Assembly: GCA_002189035.1 (NCBI GenBank)
Contig: NEEC01000009.1
Span: 1,736,001-1,800,000, forward strand
Origin: Utricularia gibba
Lineage: Eukaryota; Streptophyta; Magnoliopsida; Lamiales; Lentibulariaceae
DNA: 64,000 bases
Direction: 5' to 3'
Below are positions 34,573 to 45,293 of the stretch, in pieces. Below the pieces are notes generated by a model. That model worked only from the letters and a program-made list of their open reading frames with translations. It searched no databases and had not been told where the DNA came from. Numbering within the stretch: the stretch's first letter is position 1; every line of letters begins with the position of its first letter. A program made the position numbers and the translations under genes.

Positions 34573-35552
34573 ACAGCCACCCCTCAGACTCCGGCCCAGC
34601 GCTTGTAGCAGCTCTTCCTCTACCCAGTCTACCTCAACTCTTATTTATTAATATTATTTTTTTAATCAAAATATTTTATTGAATATTTATGCATAAAAAA
34701 GAAAGAAAAATAAACTGTCAGGTGGTTTGATGACGGCCAAAACCAAGTCTGTGATGATCCGATCTACAGGGAATCCAGATTGGGTTGACCTGATCGGACG
34801 TGGCATCGCCGTCTGCGACCCCTGGCGGTAGTGATTTGGCCGCAACCGCCCTATCCGTAAGTCGAGAAGCTAGAATGATTGAATTAGGGTTTAGTCGGTT
34901 TTCACGGCGGAGGGTCCGGTCGCAATTGGAGTTCCACGTCGAGGCGAAACGGAATCGCTTTTCCCACCTGTTTCGGTTTGGGCATCGTTGGCTAAGCGGT
35001 TGAAGGTTTTCCGGACATCGTAAGTACCGCCCTAGTTTTCTGGAATGTTGTCCAAAACATTCAAGATTTGAACTTTGAGGATGTCGCCCGTTCTCTCTGC
35101 CTCCTGCCCCCCTTTTTTGCACAGTTTATCCAGATGGGCTGCTTAACTATTGTTTTACTGTGTTAAGTTTGAACAGTAGTAAGCATCAATGGCAAAATGA
35201 TTGATTGATTGGGCAGACTGGAGTGTGTTTGTTTGTTTGTCTTAGCAAGAAAAAGAAAGGAAAAACAAAACAAAGCAAAGTGCTCATTCACTTCACTATC
35301 CCAGCACCGGATTTGAATGGAAGGAAGCCAAGTTGGGCAAGTGTGGAGGAGTTCCGTGCCCACTGTGGTGCTGCTGCCACCCATTCTTTTTTATCTTCTT
35401 GTCTTGTTGTTTTCAACTCCCCCCTATTTACCACTCCCCTTCACTTTTCACCCCTGAAGCTTTAAACCGCAGCCCCCATCTTGGCGTAGGTGCCATTCCT
35501 TCCTCTGAAAGAGATGGAACTCGTCAACTAATGAGCAACAACAGCAACAGCA
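34573..35552. other. intergenic between PHT4;2 and EPFL
   Basis: No gene recognised. A telo-box-like word (TTAGGGTTTAG) lies at 34884-34894. ORFs on both strands at 34718-35122 have no family motif. The final 200 bases are a CT-rich leader of the EPFL gene. Confidence 0.45.
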
Positions 35553-35969
35553 ATGGTGGGCTCTTCCTCCTCCTCCCTCTTCCTCCCACTCTTCTTCTTC
35601 CTCTTCTTCACATTCTTCATCTGCGCAAATTCCACACACATCTACAAGGTACTCTCTTGCTTTATCTCCGCTTTCTGGCACAAACGCACACCCGGGTATC
35701 CACTTACTTACTTCGCTGTTCCCCGTAGGGACTTGTGGTGACGGAGAAGACGAGATTGGGTCGCGGCCGCCGAGCTGCCACAACAAATGTAACCAGTGCC
35801 ACCCCTGCTTCGCAGTTCAAGTTCCTTCTTTTCCCACCCACAGCCGCCGTCTGCGCCCGGAGTTCTCCTCCGTGGAGAAGTACCTGTACCCCTTCCCGTG
35901 AACAGGTACTCCTACTACAAGCCGCTTGGATGGAGATGCAGATGCGGCGCCCATGTGTACAACCCCTGA
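35553..35969 (+). CDS. EPIDERMAL PATTERNING FACTOR-like secreted peptide, two one-base frameshifts
   Basis: Secreted cysteine-rich signal of the EPF/EPFL family, which binds ERECTA-type receptors with or without TMM to set stomatal spacing or organ shape. Exon 1 (35553-35648) encodes a signal peptide (LFLPLFFFLFFTFFICANS) and HIYK. Exon 2 (35729-35969) begins GLVVTEKTRLG, typical of EPFL1-3. The mature peptide RPPSCHNKCNQCHPCFAVQV lies in the next frame, and the end YSYYKPLGWRCRCGAHVYNP in a third. The frame slips at GGG (35758-35760) and CCC (35895-35897), each one base short of a continuous reading. With both bases the protein has 112 residues and six cysteines. EPFL2 is the nearest relative I can name; subgroup is uncertain. 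Confidence 0.88.
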
Positions 35970-38560
35970 GCCCCGAACCTCCCTACCAATGTAACGAGGA
36001 AGTGCAGTCGTACATCCCCGAGGAACATGTCGGCGGCGCGGGCGAGATTGTACAGAGAAACTGTTGTTAGTCAAAGAACGAGTCTCCGGTGGGCGATTTG
36101 GTTTTTGCGGCAACGGGCTTCTCCATTCCCCATGAATTCATGTCGCCTCCTTTTTTTCTTTTTTCCTGCTCATCTTGGGATTTTCACGTGTCCCACGTGC
36201 CTGTGTGTCTGTAAGAGCGCTGGAACATTAATTTTTAACTTCATTTTATATTATTATCTCATGTATTCAAACAAATTAAAATGCATTAATTTTTTAAGTA
36301 AAATCGTATATAAATCTAATTATAAAATTTTTATCAATAAATAATATTTTATAAAATATACTTATTTTAAAAACCTCTCCTATTTCTTAGTCCTATTCAA
36401 CTTAAGACCTTATCATAGGTATATTAAAAAATATAATCATTCCCTTTCACAATATGAAAAGATGGACAAGAGTCGATTGCAATGGTTACTTAAATCAACA
36501 TGACTCATTCAAAACGAGTTTCGAAACGATATGATCAAATTTGTAAATGATCCCCATAATCCCATCGGGTTGCGGTGTCGGACTCGGACTCGGACTCGGC
36601 AAGAGATGGGTGAAGGAAGCAGTTGGAGAGGATGAAGGGAGGCGTGTCCCAACCCGCGTCACAACACTCAACAAGATAAGAGGTTTCCTTTTCTTGTTGG
36701 GTCGGGTCGGGTCGGGTCGAATCGGATCCTTCTGAAACTGCCAGCCAGTTTCTGGGCGAAGAAGCTGACGCACAGCTGAGCTGACAGTGCAGACTGCAGG
36801 GAACCCAAGCAACACAATCATTTTAATATACTTTTTTTGTCAAAAGGAGAAAAGGTAAAAATTATTAAAAACAAACAATTACATAAAATTAAATTAAAAT
36901 ATTTAAGATATGTAATAAATTACAGATCATTAATAATAGATTATATTTAAATTCACATATGTTCATATTACACATTGAATACTTAGTTTTAATAAGAATA
37001 ACAAAATTTGTTTATTACTAAATAATTTCAAGGTGTGGGTGGGGTTAGGTTGGAGGGAGATTATGGTAATTTAATATGAATACACCAAAATCATGTATAT
37101 ATTCGAAAATGAAAAATTTGTTCATCCGTACGCTTTGGGCAATACGCATGATATTTATATTCACCTCATTCCGAAAATAATATATATTTTATTTTACTTC
37201 AATTCTATTCGTTCTCATTATTGTATTTTGATATGGAGCCATCATCGGTCGCCGGTCGGTCGGTCGGCCAGCAGGCAGGTGACGAGTAACCCGTATAGTT
37301 GGGTTTTTATGGTGTGATGGGCAACTGCAAATTTTATAAGGTACAGTTGACTCGAGAAGCAGGTGGGCGCCTGTTGGCTTCAAATGGAGACTGGTTCTTT
37401 CTTTTTTTTTCTCTGAAAAATATTGGGAGGGAGACTGTTGTCCAGACGCTTACAATGGGGAAATCCTGTCCAGCGAAAAATCTGTGTTCAGATGAAGGGC
37501 AGAGTCAACTTGTCCCAATATTCAACCATCAACTAACCTCCCCTTCTGGGTAATGGTAATGTTGTGTTGTATTTTTGGGTATGATAATTTTGGGAGTGAA
37601 ACTCAGAACAAAAGGTGGTAGATGCATGAGTAAAAACGCAGCCCCCTCTTCCTTTACTCCCCTGTCTTGTTCCCTCTCTGCATCGGCTTGGAAAAATCAG
37701 AAGCTCGCTTCGGCCTTAGCTTCTAGTTTTTCTTTCCTATAAGTTTCTCACCCTCCAACGCGATCGAGCGCGTTCTTTTTTTTTTTTTGTGACCATTTTT
37801 TGTTTTCGCTTCTGCCCATCTATCATCTTTTGGGTATTTTCTCCATTCCTGTTTTCGTGCATATTTGTTTACAACTCTCTGTATGTGATATTTTGTTCGT
37901 TGTGGCCTTCTTTCTGGAGGTTTTTGGGGTCTTTCTTTGTTTTTAGCAGTATCGGGTATGAGTTGACTTGCGTGTTTTGGTGCCAATTGGTGGGTGGTGA
38001 TTGGGGGATTGGAGTCGTTTCGTAGTATGGTGTGCGATGAGTTTTTCTCCAGCTTCTTTAGTCGCTGTTCATCATGATTTTTTTTCATTGTTTCTGCATT
38101 TTTTTTCCTTGCTGAAAGGTGGTAGGCTAGTGGGCTGACTTGCAAATCTTGTAAAAATGAAGATTTTAGGCATTTCAGTTGATGGGTTCTTGTAATTCAG
38201 CAGTTTGTATAAAGTGTTCAATTCAACTCTGGATTTACCTTTTTGTCCATAAGCAGTATGGAGATTCCTCCGGTTCAGGATTTCCATCCCTTGCCTTATC
38301 CAGTACACTGAGACTGCTACTTTAGGAGATGTTTTATGTGCAGTTACTCAGATTCCGCTGTTCTTCTTTCCCTGTTGCAGAAACACTACGGTTACCCAAC
38401 TTGCGCATCTTTTCATGCTTTGAATTCATAATCTCGCATTCTAACCTCATTTCCATGCTTTGGTGTTTCTGATCGCTTCTGGTGCGATGGTGAGCTATGC
38501 TTTGTATCCAACCTCCGGTTGACTCCTTGTTGTTTGCCTCCTAGGAGAGTAAGAGAGGAT
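35970..38560. other. 2.6-kb intergenic, AT-rich with short tandem repeats
   Basis: EPFL 3' flank, then AT-rich spacer, then the long leader of the AP2-type gene (probably from about 37680, with leader introns). Microsatellite-like tracts: TCGGAC units at 36578-36599, GGGTC x4 at 36699-36718, GGTC x3 at 37254-37265. No gene recognised. Confidence 0.5.
36185..36199. promoter_or_regulatory. pair of G-boxes
   Basis: Two perfect CACGTG palindromes start 9 bases apart (36185 and 36194). Such pairs can bind bHLH or bZIP dimers. The location, 3' of EPFL and 2.4 kb before the next start, makes a functional role uncertain. Confidence 0.3.
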
Positions 38561-39762
38561 ATGGTGAGCATTCGCAGACGCAAGCTTTTATCAACTTGTG
38601 ATGGTATTACCTCATAATCTTCCAATGCAATGTGATACTCTGCACTGTGTGTCCTTCCATTGGAATTTCATCTGCTGACTGTTGGCTTGCTAAAACTTTG
38701 TAGAACAGAAGTTTTTCAGGAAGGAGAGTAGTACTGAGGAGACCAGATCACTCAGCTTAAATGCTCCTTCACCATGTGATTTCAAGCTAAAAGAAGTGAG
38801 CTTTTAGAATTGCTATTGATGCTTCAGAATATGTTACTGTGCGGATAGAAATCTCTCCCCATTTCCTGGTTGATGCGGCTGGGATTCTTTTGCATAATTG
38901 AAGCTTGAATGGCCATGAATGATTCAGAATGTGCACTATAAAGTGTTGTTTCTTCCTTCATGATCCAGGAAGCAACTTCCGGAAATGGACTGTGTTCATC
39001 AAATGTTATTGCCTCATCTTCATCTAAAGAGAAAGTAGTGCAGCAGGTCTCCGGTTAGTGGTTTCTTCACCATAAGCTTGTGTCTTGCAGGAGTTGTAGG
39101 AAGGGTGCCTCAGCTTCTTTAATTTTGCAGAGGTGAAAAGAAGAAGGCAGCACAGGCTAAAACATATCGAAAACCAGGAACCATGCATCATGAGAGGTGT
39201 ATATTTCAAGAACTTGAAATGGCAAGCTGCAATCAAGGTTGATAAGAAACAGATCCACTTAGGAACTGTTAGATCCCAGGAAGAGGCTGCTCGCTTGTAC
39301 GACAGGTTTCCTTCTGCTTCCCATTTTTCACATTTGATCTTCACTGGTTCTGTATGCATTTTCATGTACAAGCAAGGGGTGCATGTTTCTGGGACTCGCA
39401 GGGCTGCATTCATGTGCGGCAGGGAGCCCAATTTCCAACTCTCCAAGGAGGAAAAGCAGGAGCTAAGCAAGTTCAGCTGGGATGAGTTTTTAGCAATGAC
39501 TCGTTTGGCAATCAGCAGCAAAAGTGAGGCAACTGCTACATGCAAATTCCATTCATTCATCCATTCCCTGTCCTTTTGCTCAGTTGTCTATCCCTGTCTT
39601 CATGTATTGGAAAATGTGTAAATAGTTTGGGGTGGTTTTACAGGGAGCCAGAGAAGAAGAGTGAAAAAGTTAAATGATAGTAACTGGGAGGGAAACAAGG
39701 AGAATGATGCTTGCCTTTCGCCTTCAGATGATGAAGCAAATGACATGGTAGCAGCCTGTTGA
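38561..39762 (+). CDS. single AP2-domain protein of the At4g13040 (APD1) type
   Basis: AP2/ERF-like protein outside the classical ERF groups. Arabidopsis APD1 promotes salicylic-acid defence. Six exons: 38561-38603, 38704-38795, 38969-39053, 39131-39305, 39402-39523 and 39644-39762, giving 211 residues without frameshift. It starts MVSIRRRKLLSTC, as the family does. The AP2 core reads MRGVYFKNLKWQAAIKVDKK, then QIHLGTVRSQEEAARLYDR across an intron to AAFMCGREPNFQLS. The YRG of typical ERFs is MRG here. The segment EEKQELSKFSWDEFLAMTR after the domain is diagnostic for this lineage. A basic tail (SQRRRVKKL) may serve nuclear import. The first exon carries only 14 codons and would be missed by ORF searches. 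Confidence 0.92.
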
Positions 39763-40046
39763 CGCAGCAGGCCAAATGCTGTTGTTGTACTCCACTCTTG
39801 TCATGCTTGATCTCACGCATTGTTGAGACTTGAGAATACATGCTTCCAAATTAAACAAAGACATGATGGCGTCAACAGAAGCTAGTGCTTGGATGATTTT
39901 ATTCTTCGTTCAGTTCACCAAGGTATAAAGTTCTATAACACAAATCTACAAGCTGCAAACTAAAATGGAAGAAACGATCTTAGGAAAGTGAACAGAACTG
40001 GGTAGTGATAGGATAAGAATAATGTTTTTTGGGAAAACTTTTCCTT

Positions 40047-41843
40047 TCAAAGAAGTTTGTCTGTTAATCTGATCATGAATGAATTCACAGCAACTGCTTC
40101 TAAAATTATCCACGATGATTCAAATAGCTCGTGGAAATACTCTGCTCCAATCTCCTCAGCAGCACTTCTCAATGCGACTCCAAATGCATTCCCTTGAACT
40201 GCACCAAGTCGTGGCTTCCCACATAGTCCTACAATGAGCACATTCTTTTTCTGTTCCCCGATATAGCAAACACATATCAGTGGCTTCATTCTTGCACCTT
40301 TCTCTCGCAACGCATCAAAGAGAAAGTAGCCAAATTTTGTCAAAGCCTGAGGGTGACACAGGAGCTTTGTGTCTGTGGAGTCTTCCAGCTTCACCCACCG
40401 AAACTTGCTCCCACTTCTGATGAACCCCTTCTTTGTTATGGCCATGCTTCCTTGTCTAAGAACAGCTCTTTGAACCTTGATGGCCTGTTTCATTCCAATC
40501 TCTAGCTTCTCAAGTTTGGTTATTGACAGGGCATCATAAGCAACACCAAATTGCTTCGAACCAGAGGGTCCATCAACTTCAACCGACAATTCTAACAGGG
40601 CAGAAACTCCATATACAACATCTGCTGCAGAGACTTTCGAGCTATAACCATACCATAGCAAGAAGCCTCTGTAATAGAAATCTGTCAGCCCAAATTCAGG
40701 TAGATATTGTTCAAACATATCCTTCATTCTACGCTTTATCTCAACACTCATATACTGGAATTTCTGCTTGCATTCTTCTCTAGCAAATCCCATACGAGCT
40801 AAAAGGAGCTGCATCCTTTTCAAACCATTAGCGCTCCATGTCTTCAGTTTAGTGGCAACATAAGATGAGCAGAGCATGGAGTCAAACAGGTTCCACTCCT
40901 GCAACAACATAAGTCTTGGCTCATCTTCATAAGCAATTCTTGAAGTGTCAGGCAAACTGAACTTCGTGCCGTCCTTGAGCGTGACAGAAGTTGCAACATC
41001 AGAGTTTCCAGAACTATTGATGTACTGTTCAAGTTCCATTACTCCAGCCTGATATCTCTCATCTGTCAACCTTTCATGCACAAACTGATCAGTTAAAGCA
41101 ACACAAGCCAGCCAAAGCAACTCATTCTTGTTCTTCCTTAGTAAGTGAGATAAATCATACATTAAACACCCTGATGGCTTCCCATGAAAAGTTCCTAAGT
41201 GATAATAGTTTCTCTTCAGTTTCCTGTAAACCTTAATGTTATTGGTTTCATTTTCATCTGAAACCCTCCTCCTCTTCCTTCTTCTACCCCCTTTTCCATG
41301 GTCACCATCACTCTCACTCCCGTTTTCATCATCACTGTCTAAATCTTCCTCAAACTCATCATCACTATCCAAGTTACTTTCATTAGCTAGAGTTGACACC
41401 TCAAAATCATAGGACAAATCAACCTGCAGCTCATCATCCCTAGTATAAAGAACAACAACTCGATCATTTTTGCTGCTCAGATTATGCAAATGAATAGGCC
41501 TATGACTGTCGACAACGAAAATACAAGCTGATGAACCAATACCCAGTTCTTTTCTCAAATCCCTATGGCATCCCCAGTTTATCAGCAAAATAGTTAAGGG
41601 TTCATCCAGAGACGAACTCAGGTAAGGCTCAGTACAATTATGTATTTCCTTGAAACTAGAAACGGGATAACAAGCATACCTAATTGAATCAGACTCAAGA
41701 ACATGGCCGATAATCTTCAAAGCACATAAAGAATCGACATCTGAAGTTGAAGGGAAAATCAACAGAGGCGCAGATGACGCTGAGGCTAGCGCTGACGCTC
41801 TCAAACGAGAGTAAAAGGAGTCAACACTTTGCTCCCTAACCAT
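40047..41843 (-). CDS. CDC45: CDC45 replication initiation factor
   Basis: Subunit of the CMG helicase (CDC45, MCM2-7, GINS) that unwinds DNA in S phase; in Arabidopsis also needed in meiosis. One exon, 598 residues, as in Arabidopsis. The N-terminus MVREQSVDSFYSRLRASAL and the block LIFPSTSDVDSLCALKII mark the DHH-phosphoesterase-like fold. An acidic linker (NLDSDDEFEEDLDSDDENGS) followed by GRRRKRRR is typical. Further family blocks are LYDLSHLLRKN-like (YDLSHLLRKNKNELLWLACV), LLARMGFAREECKQKFQYM and HELFESSW at the end. An ORF extension upstream to 41957 begins MLIYAELKHHC and is probably leader; the family start is at 41843. Two E2F-like sites lie about 470 bases upstream. Confidence 0.97.
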   Translation of the reverse strand: MVREQSVDSFYSRLRASALASASSAPLLIFPSTSDVDSLCALKIIGHVLESDSIRYACYPVSSFKEIHNCTEPYLSSSLDEPLTILLINWGCHRDLRKELGIGSSACIFVVDSHRPIHLHNLSSKNDRVVVLYTRDDELQVDLSYDFEVSTLANESNLDSDDEFEEDLDSDDENGSESDGDHGKGGRRRKRRRVSDENETNNIKVYRKLKRNYYHLGTFHGKPSGCLMYDLSHLLRKNKNELLWLACVALTDQFVHERLTDERYQAGVMELEQYINSSGNSDVATSVTLKDGTKFSLPDTSRIAYEDEPRLMLLQEWNLFDSMLCSSYVATKLKTWSANGLKRMQLLLARMGFAREECKQKFQYMSVEIKRRMKDMFEQYLPEFGLTDFYYRGFLLWYGYSSKVSAADVVYGVSALLELSVEVDGPSGSKQFGVAYDALSITKLEKLEIGMKQAIKVQRAVLRQGSMAITKKGFIRSGSKFRWVKLEDSTDTKLLCHPQALTKFGYFLFDALREKGARMKPLICVCYIGEQKKNVLIVGLCGKPRLGAVQGNAFGVALRSAAEEIGAEYFHELFESSWIILEAVAVNSFMIRLTDKLL

Positions 41844-42768
41844 AACAATACCCGTGAACAAGAAACGTAATCCCACCAAAAAACACCAAATATCTAAGCC
41901 GTAAATCTTCACGGCGCTCATGAAACAATGGTGCTTCAACTCGGCATATATCAGCAACCAAATTCCGAAACTGAACTACTATCAAACAAAAGCGCAGATA
42001 CGAAATCTGAGATGCGTTCAAGTCCGCTCGCTAAAAGTAGAGAAAAAGGAGAAAACCCGAAAACGGATTTGACAGATCGGCATCCGGGATGATGCCCTCC
42101 CCGCGCTCGTTCCACAGCTGTTTCTCCTCAACTGGAAAAGGAGATGAAACAAGGAAGAAGAACGACTGAACAGATCAAGAATCAAATGGTATGCCCTAAT
42201 CTACTCAATTTGGGGGCATTCAAATTTTCAACAGAGGCGACTCTGGCCTGGGTTGGCAACCTCCGTTGCACTTGGGAGGGACGCCCGCCCAATTTCAAAT
42301 TTTGCAACAACCGCCAAAAAATTGGCGCTTTGACATTTTCCCTTGGAGAATCACCTCTGGAAAAGACCATTATGCCCTTTTCCTTTTTCTGATTCATTTT
42401 TTCTAATATACTTAACCATCGTCTAAATAATTAATATTTTAAATGATAAAAAAACCGTTGGGAACTCAATTCAAAACAAGACAATTTTTATTATAAACGA
42501 TTCACGATTCACAATAATTAAATATTTCATTCATAATTTTTTAAGTATTGATATAAGGAATTAATTATACCATAAAACGGGATTAAGGAAAAAGATTAGC
42601 AAATCGATCTGTAAACCATGTTGATTGATAGCTAGGCAGGAGCCATGATTCCGTACAGCAAATGCAATAAGATCACTTAGACTTTCTGCTTGCTCATGCA
42701 GAAAAGAAAACAGCACAAAAGGCCTAACAGGGGAGCAGCTGATTGGAGAAAATAGGAGCTTTGCAAAC
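41844..42768. other. CDC45 upstream region and 3' flank of the SAM gene
   Basis: The part 41844-42400 is the CDC45 leader and promoter; the rest is AT-rich. No gene seen. Confidence 0.55.
42310..42327 (-). promoter_or_regulatory. paired E2F-like sites upstream of CDC45
   Basis: CCGCCAAA (42310-42317, TTTGGCGG on the minus strand) and ATTGGCGC (42320-42327) both fit the plant E2F consensus WTTSSCSS in opposite orientation, two bases apart. They lie about 470 bases before the CDC45 start. CDC45 is an E2F-regulated S-phase gene in plants and animals, so the fit is sensible. Binding is inferred. Confidence 0.6.
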
Positions 42769-44754
42769 TCAGCTGTTGGATCTGGATTCGAGTTCCAGAA
42801 GAATCTTCTTTCTTGGTCCCTGAAACAAGAAGCAAGAAACTACTTTTCAGATGCAGGAGAAATGAGGCAAAAGTGTCACAAGTAACTACAAAAAGGACAA
42901 GTTTTGAAGCATTGATCAAGTATCGCTGAAAAGTGGCACAATGAAGCATGCCCTTCTTTACAAGTGTTTTGAAAGGCAAATTAATTTTCAGCAGGTTATC
43001 ATATAATGCACTCAAACTAAACGCTCACCATTGGAATTCCCAGAGCTTTGAGATCTTCATCCTTCATGTGCAAAAGAGCTGTCATGTCAACCTGCCAAAT
43101 ATTTTGACTTGCAATATGAATGTGGAAATTCATATTTACACCTTTGAGAGAAAGTATGGAAATTGGAATACCTCTTCAGCCTGAAGTGTAATTGAGTATT
43201 TCTGGAGGCCCAAAGATTGCAGGAATTCATCCACAGACTCTACCTGGCAAAGCAAGTGAACCGATTGATAAAGGAGCAACCCATGTCTCAAGAAAGAAAG
43301 CGTGAAAGTACTCCCGAGCAGCAAAAGTTCATTGGTAGCGGGCAAACGCCATGAGGCTCACCCCTTGTTGCACTGGTTTCTTCGCTTTGGGATTAGTTGT
43401 ATTGGTCTCTGGATTAGATGATTGGACTATGATACTCTTCCGAATAGGTTTGCTGACTTCAGAAACAAGATTCCTTCGTACTGTAGGGTGGTTAGATTTG
43501 GAAGGACGAGTATACAACGTCCCAGAGAGCTTTTCACGCAGATCCCTTGTACCAGAAACAGATTCCCTCAAGTTTTGATTAGCCTGATCAATAATATTTT
43601 TCCTTTGGAGCTTCAGACGAAGATCTCTTGCACCAATCCTGCGATCTTCAAAGTCCATATATATGATTCACAGCCCATTTCCATAGCAGTAAGGTACAAA
43701 AATAAATCCGGCGCATCTGCAAGAAAGTATTAAACAACTAGCCTTACTTGATACAGCAGGTTCATCATCCTGAAAAAGATCGTGCTCCCACTTCCCATCA
43801 TCTTCTCTTTGCCTGCATTTTTCAAGTGTAAACCAGCATAGCCCACTTTTTGTTGTTCGAATCAAATTGTGATTTTTATCCACAAAATGACGTGCTCTTC
43901 GCAGATAAAAAAAATATTGGCACAAAGAGTTGGTAATCTGTAAGGCAGCTTATAACACATACAGCTGTTGGGTCGCTGAACTCAAATTTTATCCTAAAAG
44001 ACCAAGCCTTAACAACCTAAATTCCTATCTTCCTTGAGCAATATCATACTCAGTGGTGTTCTCGCTTCTCATTAGGCGGGGTGACTGTGATATGTAATAC
44101 TGCAACATCTAATAACAGACCAGCGAACATCCTGACATTTTTGTACATACACCTAGTGTTTATTCATATCATATCATAGATGTCAGTAATATACTGCAAA
44201 ATTATCTTAAATTTCATGAAGAATTCACTAGTTTTTAAAACACGAAATACACAAATTTCAATGAGCATGCCATGGAAAATCAGGAACACCACTTATCCGT
44301 TCCTAGTAGGAAACCTAGTTGCCATCAAGGCAACATGCATCTTACAGAGATTATGTGTTCCCGAACATCAATATACCCTAAGGGGGTGCTTCAAGTTTCA
44401 ACTTAGCAACTTTGTTTTCACCTTCATGATCCTCCCATCAGTTTATACTTAAAAACCTCTCTATCAATCTAAGAGCAGTTAAACAATTAGGGGAAAACAT
44501 ATATATATATTTGTCACCACCGAAGGCGAATAAACACATGAGGCCTCAAGTTCATTCCAAATCATTCACACCGAAGGCGTTCTACTCAACCACAAAACAA
44601 GTCTCCCTTGACAAAAAAAAGCCTTATCCAGAGTTCAGACAAGTAACCTCTTTCCAGTGACGGGTCTGCGGCCACCTCCAGTAGAACCGAAATTTCCATT
44701 CAACCGGTCCTTCACCGACCTGTTAGCCTGAGCCTCCAGCTGATCTGCGTACAT
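42769..44754 (-). CDS. SAM-domain protein (At5g48680/At3g07170 type)
   Basis: Small protein with a C-terminal sterile alpha motif, a helical interaction domain. The cellular role is unknown. Six exons: 44648-44754, 43748-43812, 43362-43645, 43172-43243, 43029-43091 and 42769-42819, giving 213 residues. It starts MYADQLEAQANRSVKDRLNG, continues DDGKWEHDLFQDDEP and RRIGARDLRLKLQRK, and ends with the SAM domain VDEFLQSLGLQKYSITLQAE, then TALLHMKDEDLKALGI. This order matches the Arabidopsis pair. An ATG at 43658 opens a long ORF, but residues before RRIGARD there are intronic; the acceptor is CTTTGAAG at 43646. A telo-box (AAACCCTAA, 44791-44799) lies just upstream of the start. Confidence 0.9.
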
Positions 44755-45293
44755 CGTCGTGGGGGAGCGTCACCCAATTCTTCCGGTGAGAAACCCTAAT
44801 CGCAACTAGATTCCCGGCCAACTTCGGAAAATCTATTTCTATTTCAATTTATCGCAAATTCTTTTTATAGTTTCTAAAAATTCTAAACTCACAAAATCAA
44901 TTTGGGGAAAGGCACCCAACTTTCGAAATTCACAAATCATGCTTCCTATAAACCTGGATTTTCTGAATTATATTTCAATAAAAAAATAAAAAAATAATTA
45001 CATAAAAACTATTAGTATTCAAAACTGTTCAATTTATTGTACAATCATTTTTATAAACATAAAAAATGTTCATCAAGGCGTTGCAGTTTATTTTAATGTC
45101 CTTTCATTTCCTGACAGATGCCTTGTTCCATAAGATGCTGACTGAAGGAGTATCGAGTTTCTTTAGAATCAACCTTTTCTTTTTCCACCAACGGTATAAT
45201 TCTTTTGGTTTTGCACAAATATTTTCAGCAAATGCCTTTTCGGAATCACCCACAAGCCAAGATCCTACATACTGAAAGAAGCAAAAGTAGTGG
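44755..45293. other. SAM gene promoter and PIG-T 3' flank
   Basis: AT-rich spacer between tandem minus-strand genes. It contains the telo-box near 44791. No gene recognised. Confidence 0.5.

Noticed and set aside
41844-41957. Upstream extension of CDC45
   Set aside because: CDC45 proteins begin MVREQSV-like; the extension has no family match.
43329-43658. Single-exon protein starting at the ATG at 43658
   Set aside because: Homology starts only at RRIGARD. The acceptor at 43646 joins it to upstream exons with the family N-terminus, so this ATG is intronic.
45104-45293. Extra 3' exon of PIG-T (open frame with YVGSWLVGDSEKAF)
   Set aside because: PIG-T already ends with the family C-terminus and stop at 45294; this is most likely 3' UTR or spacer.
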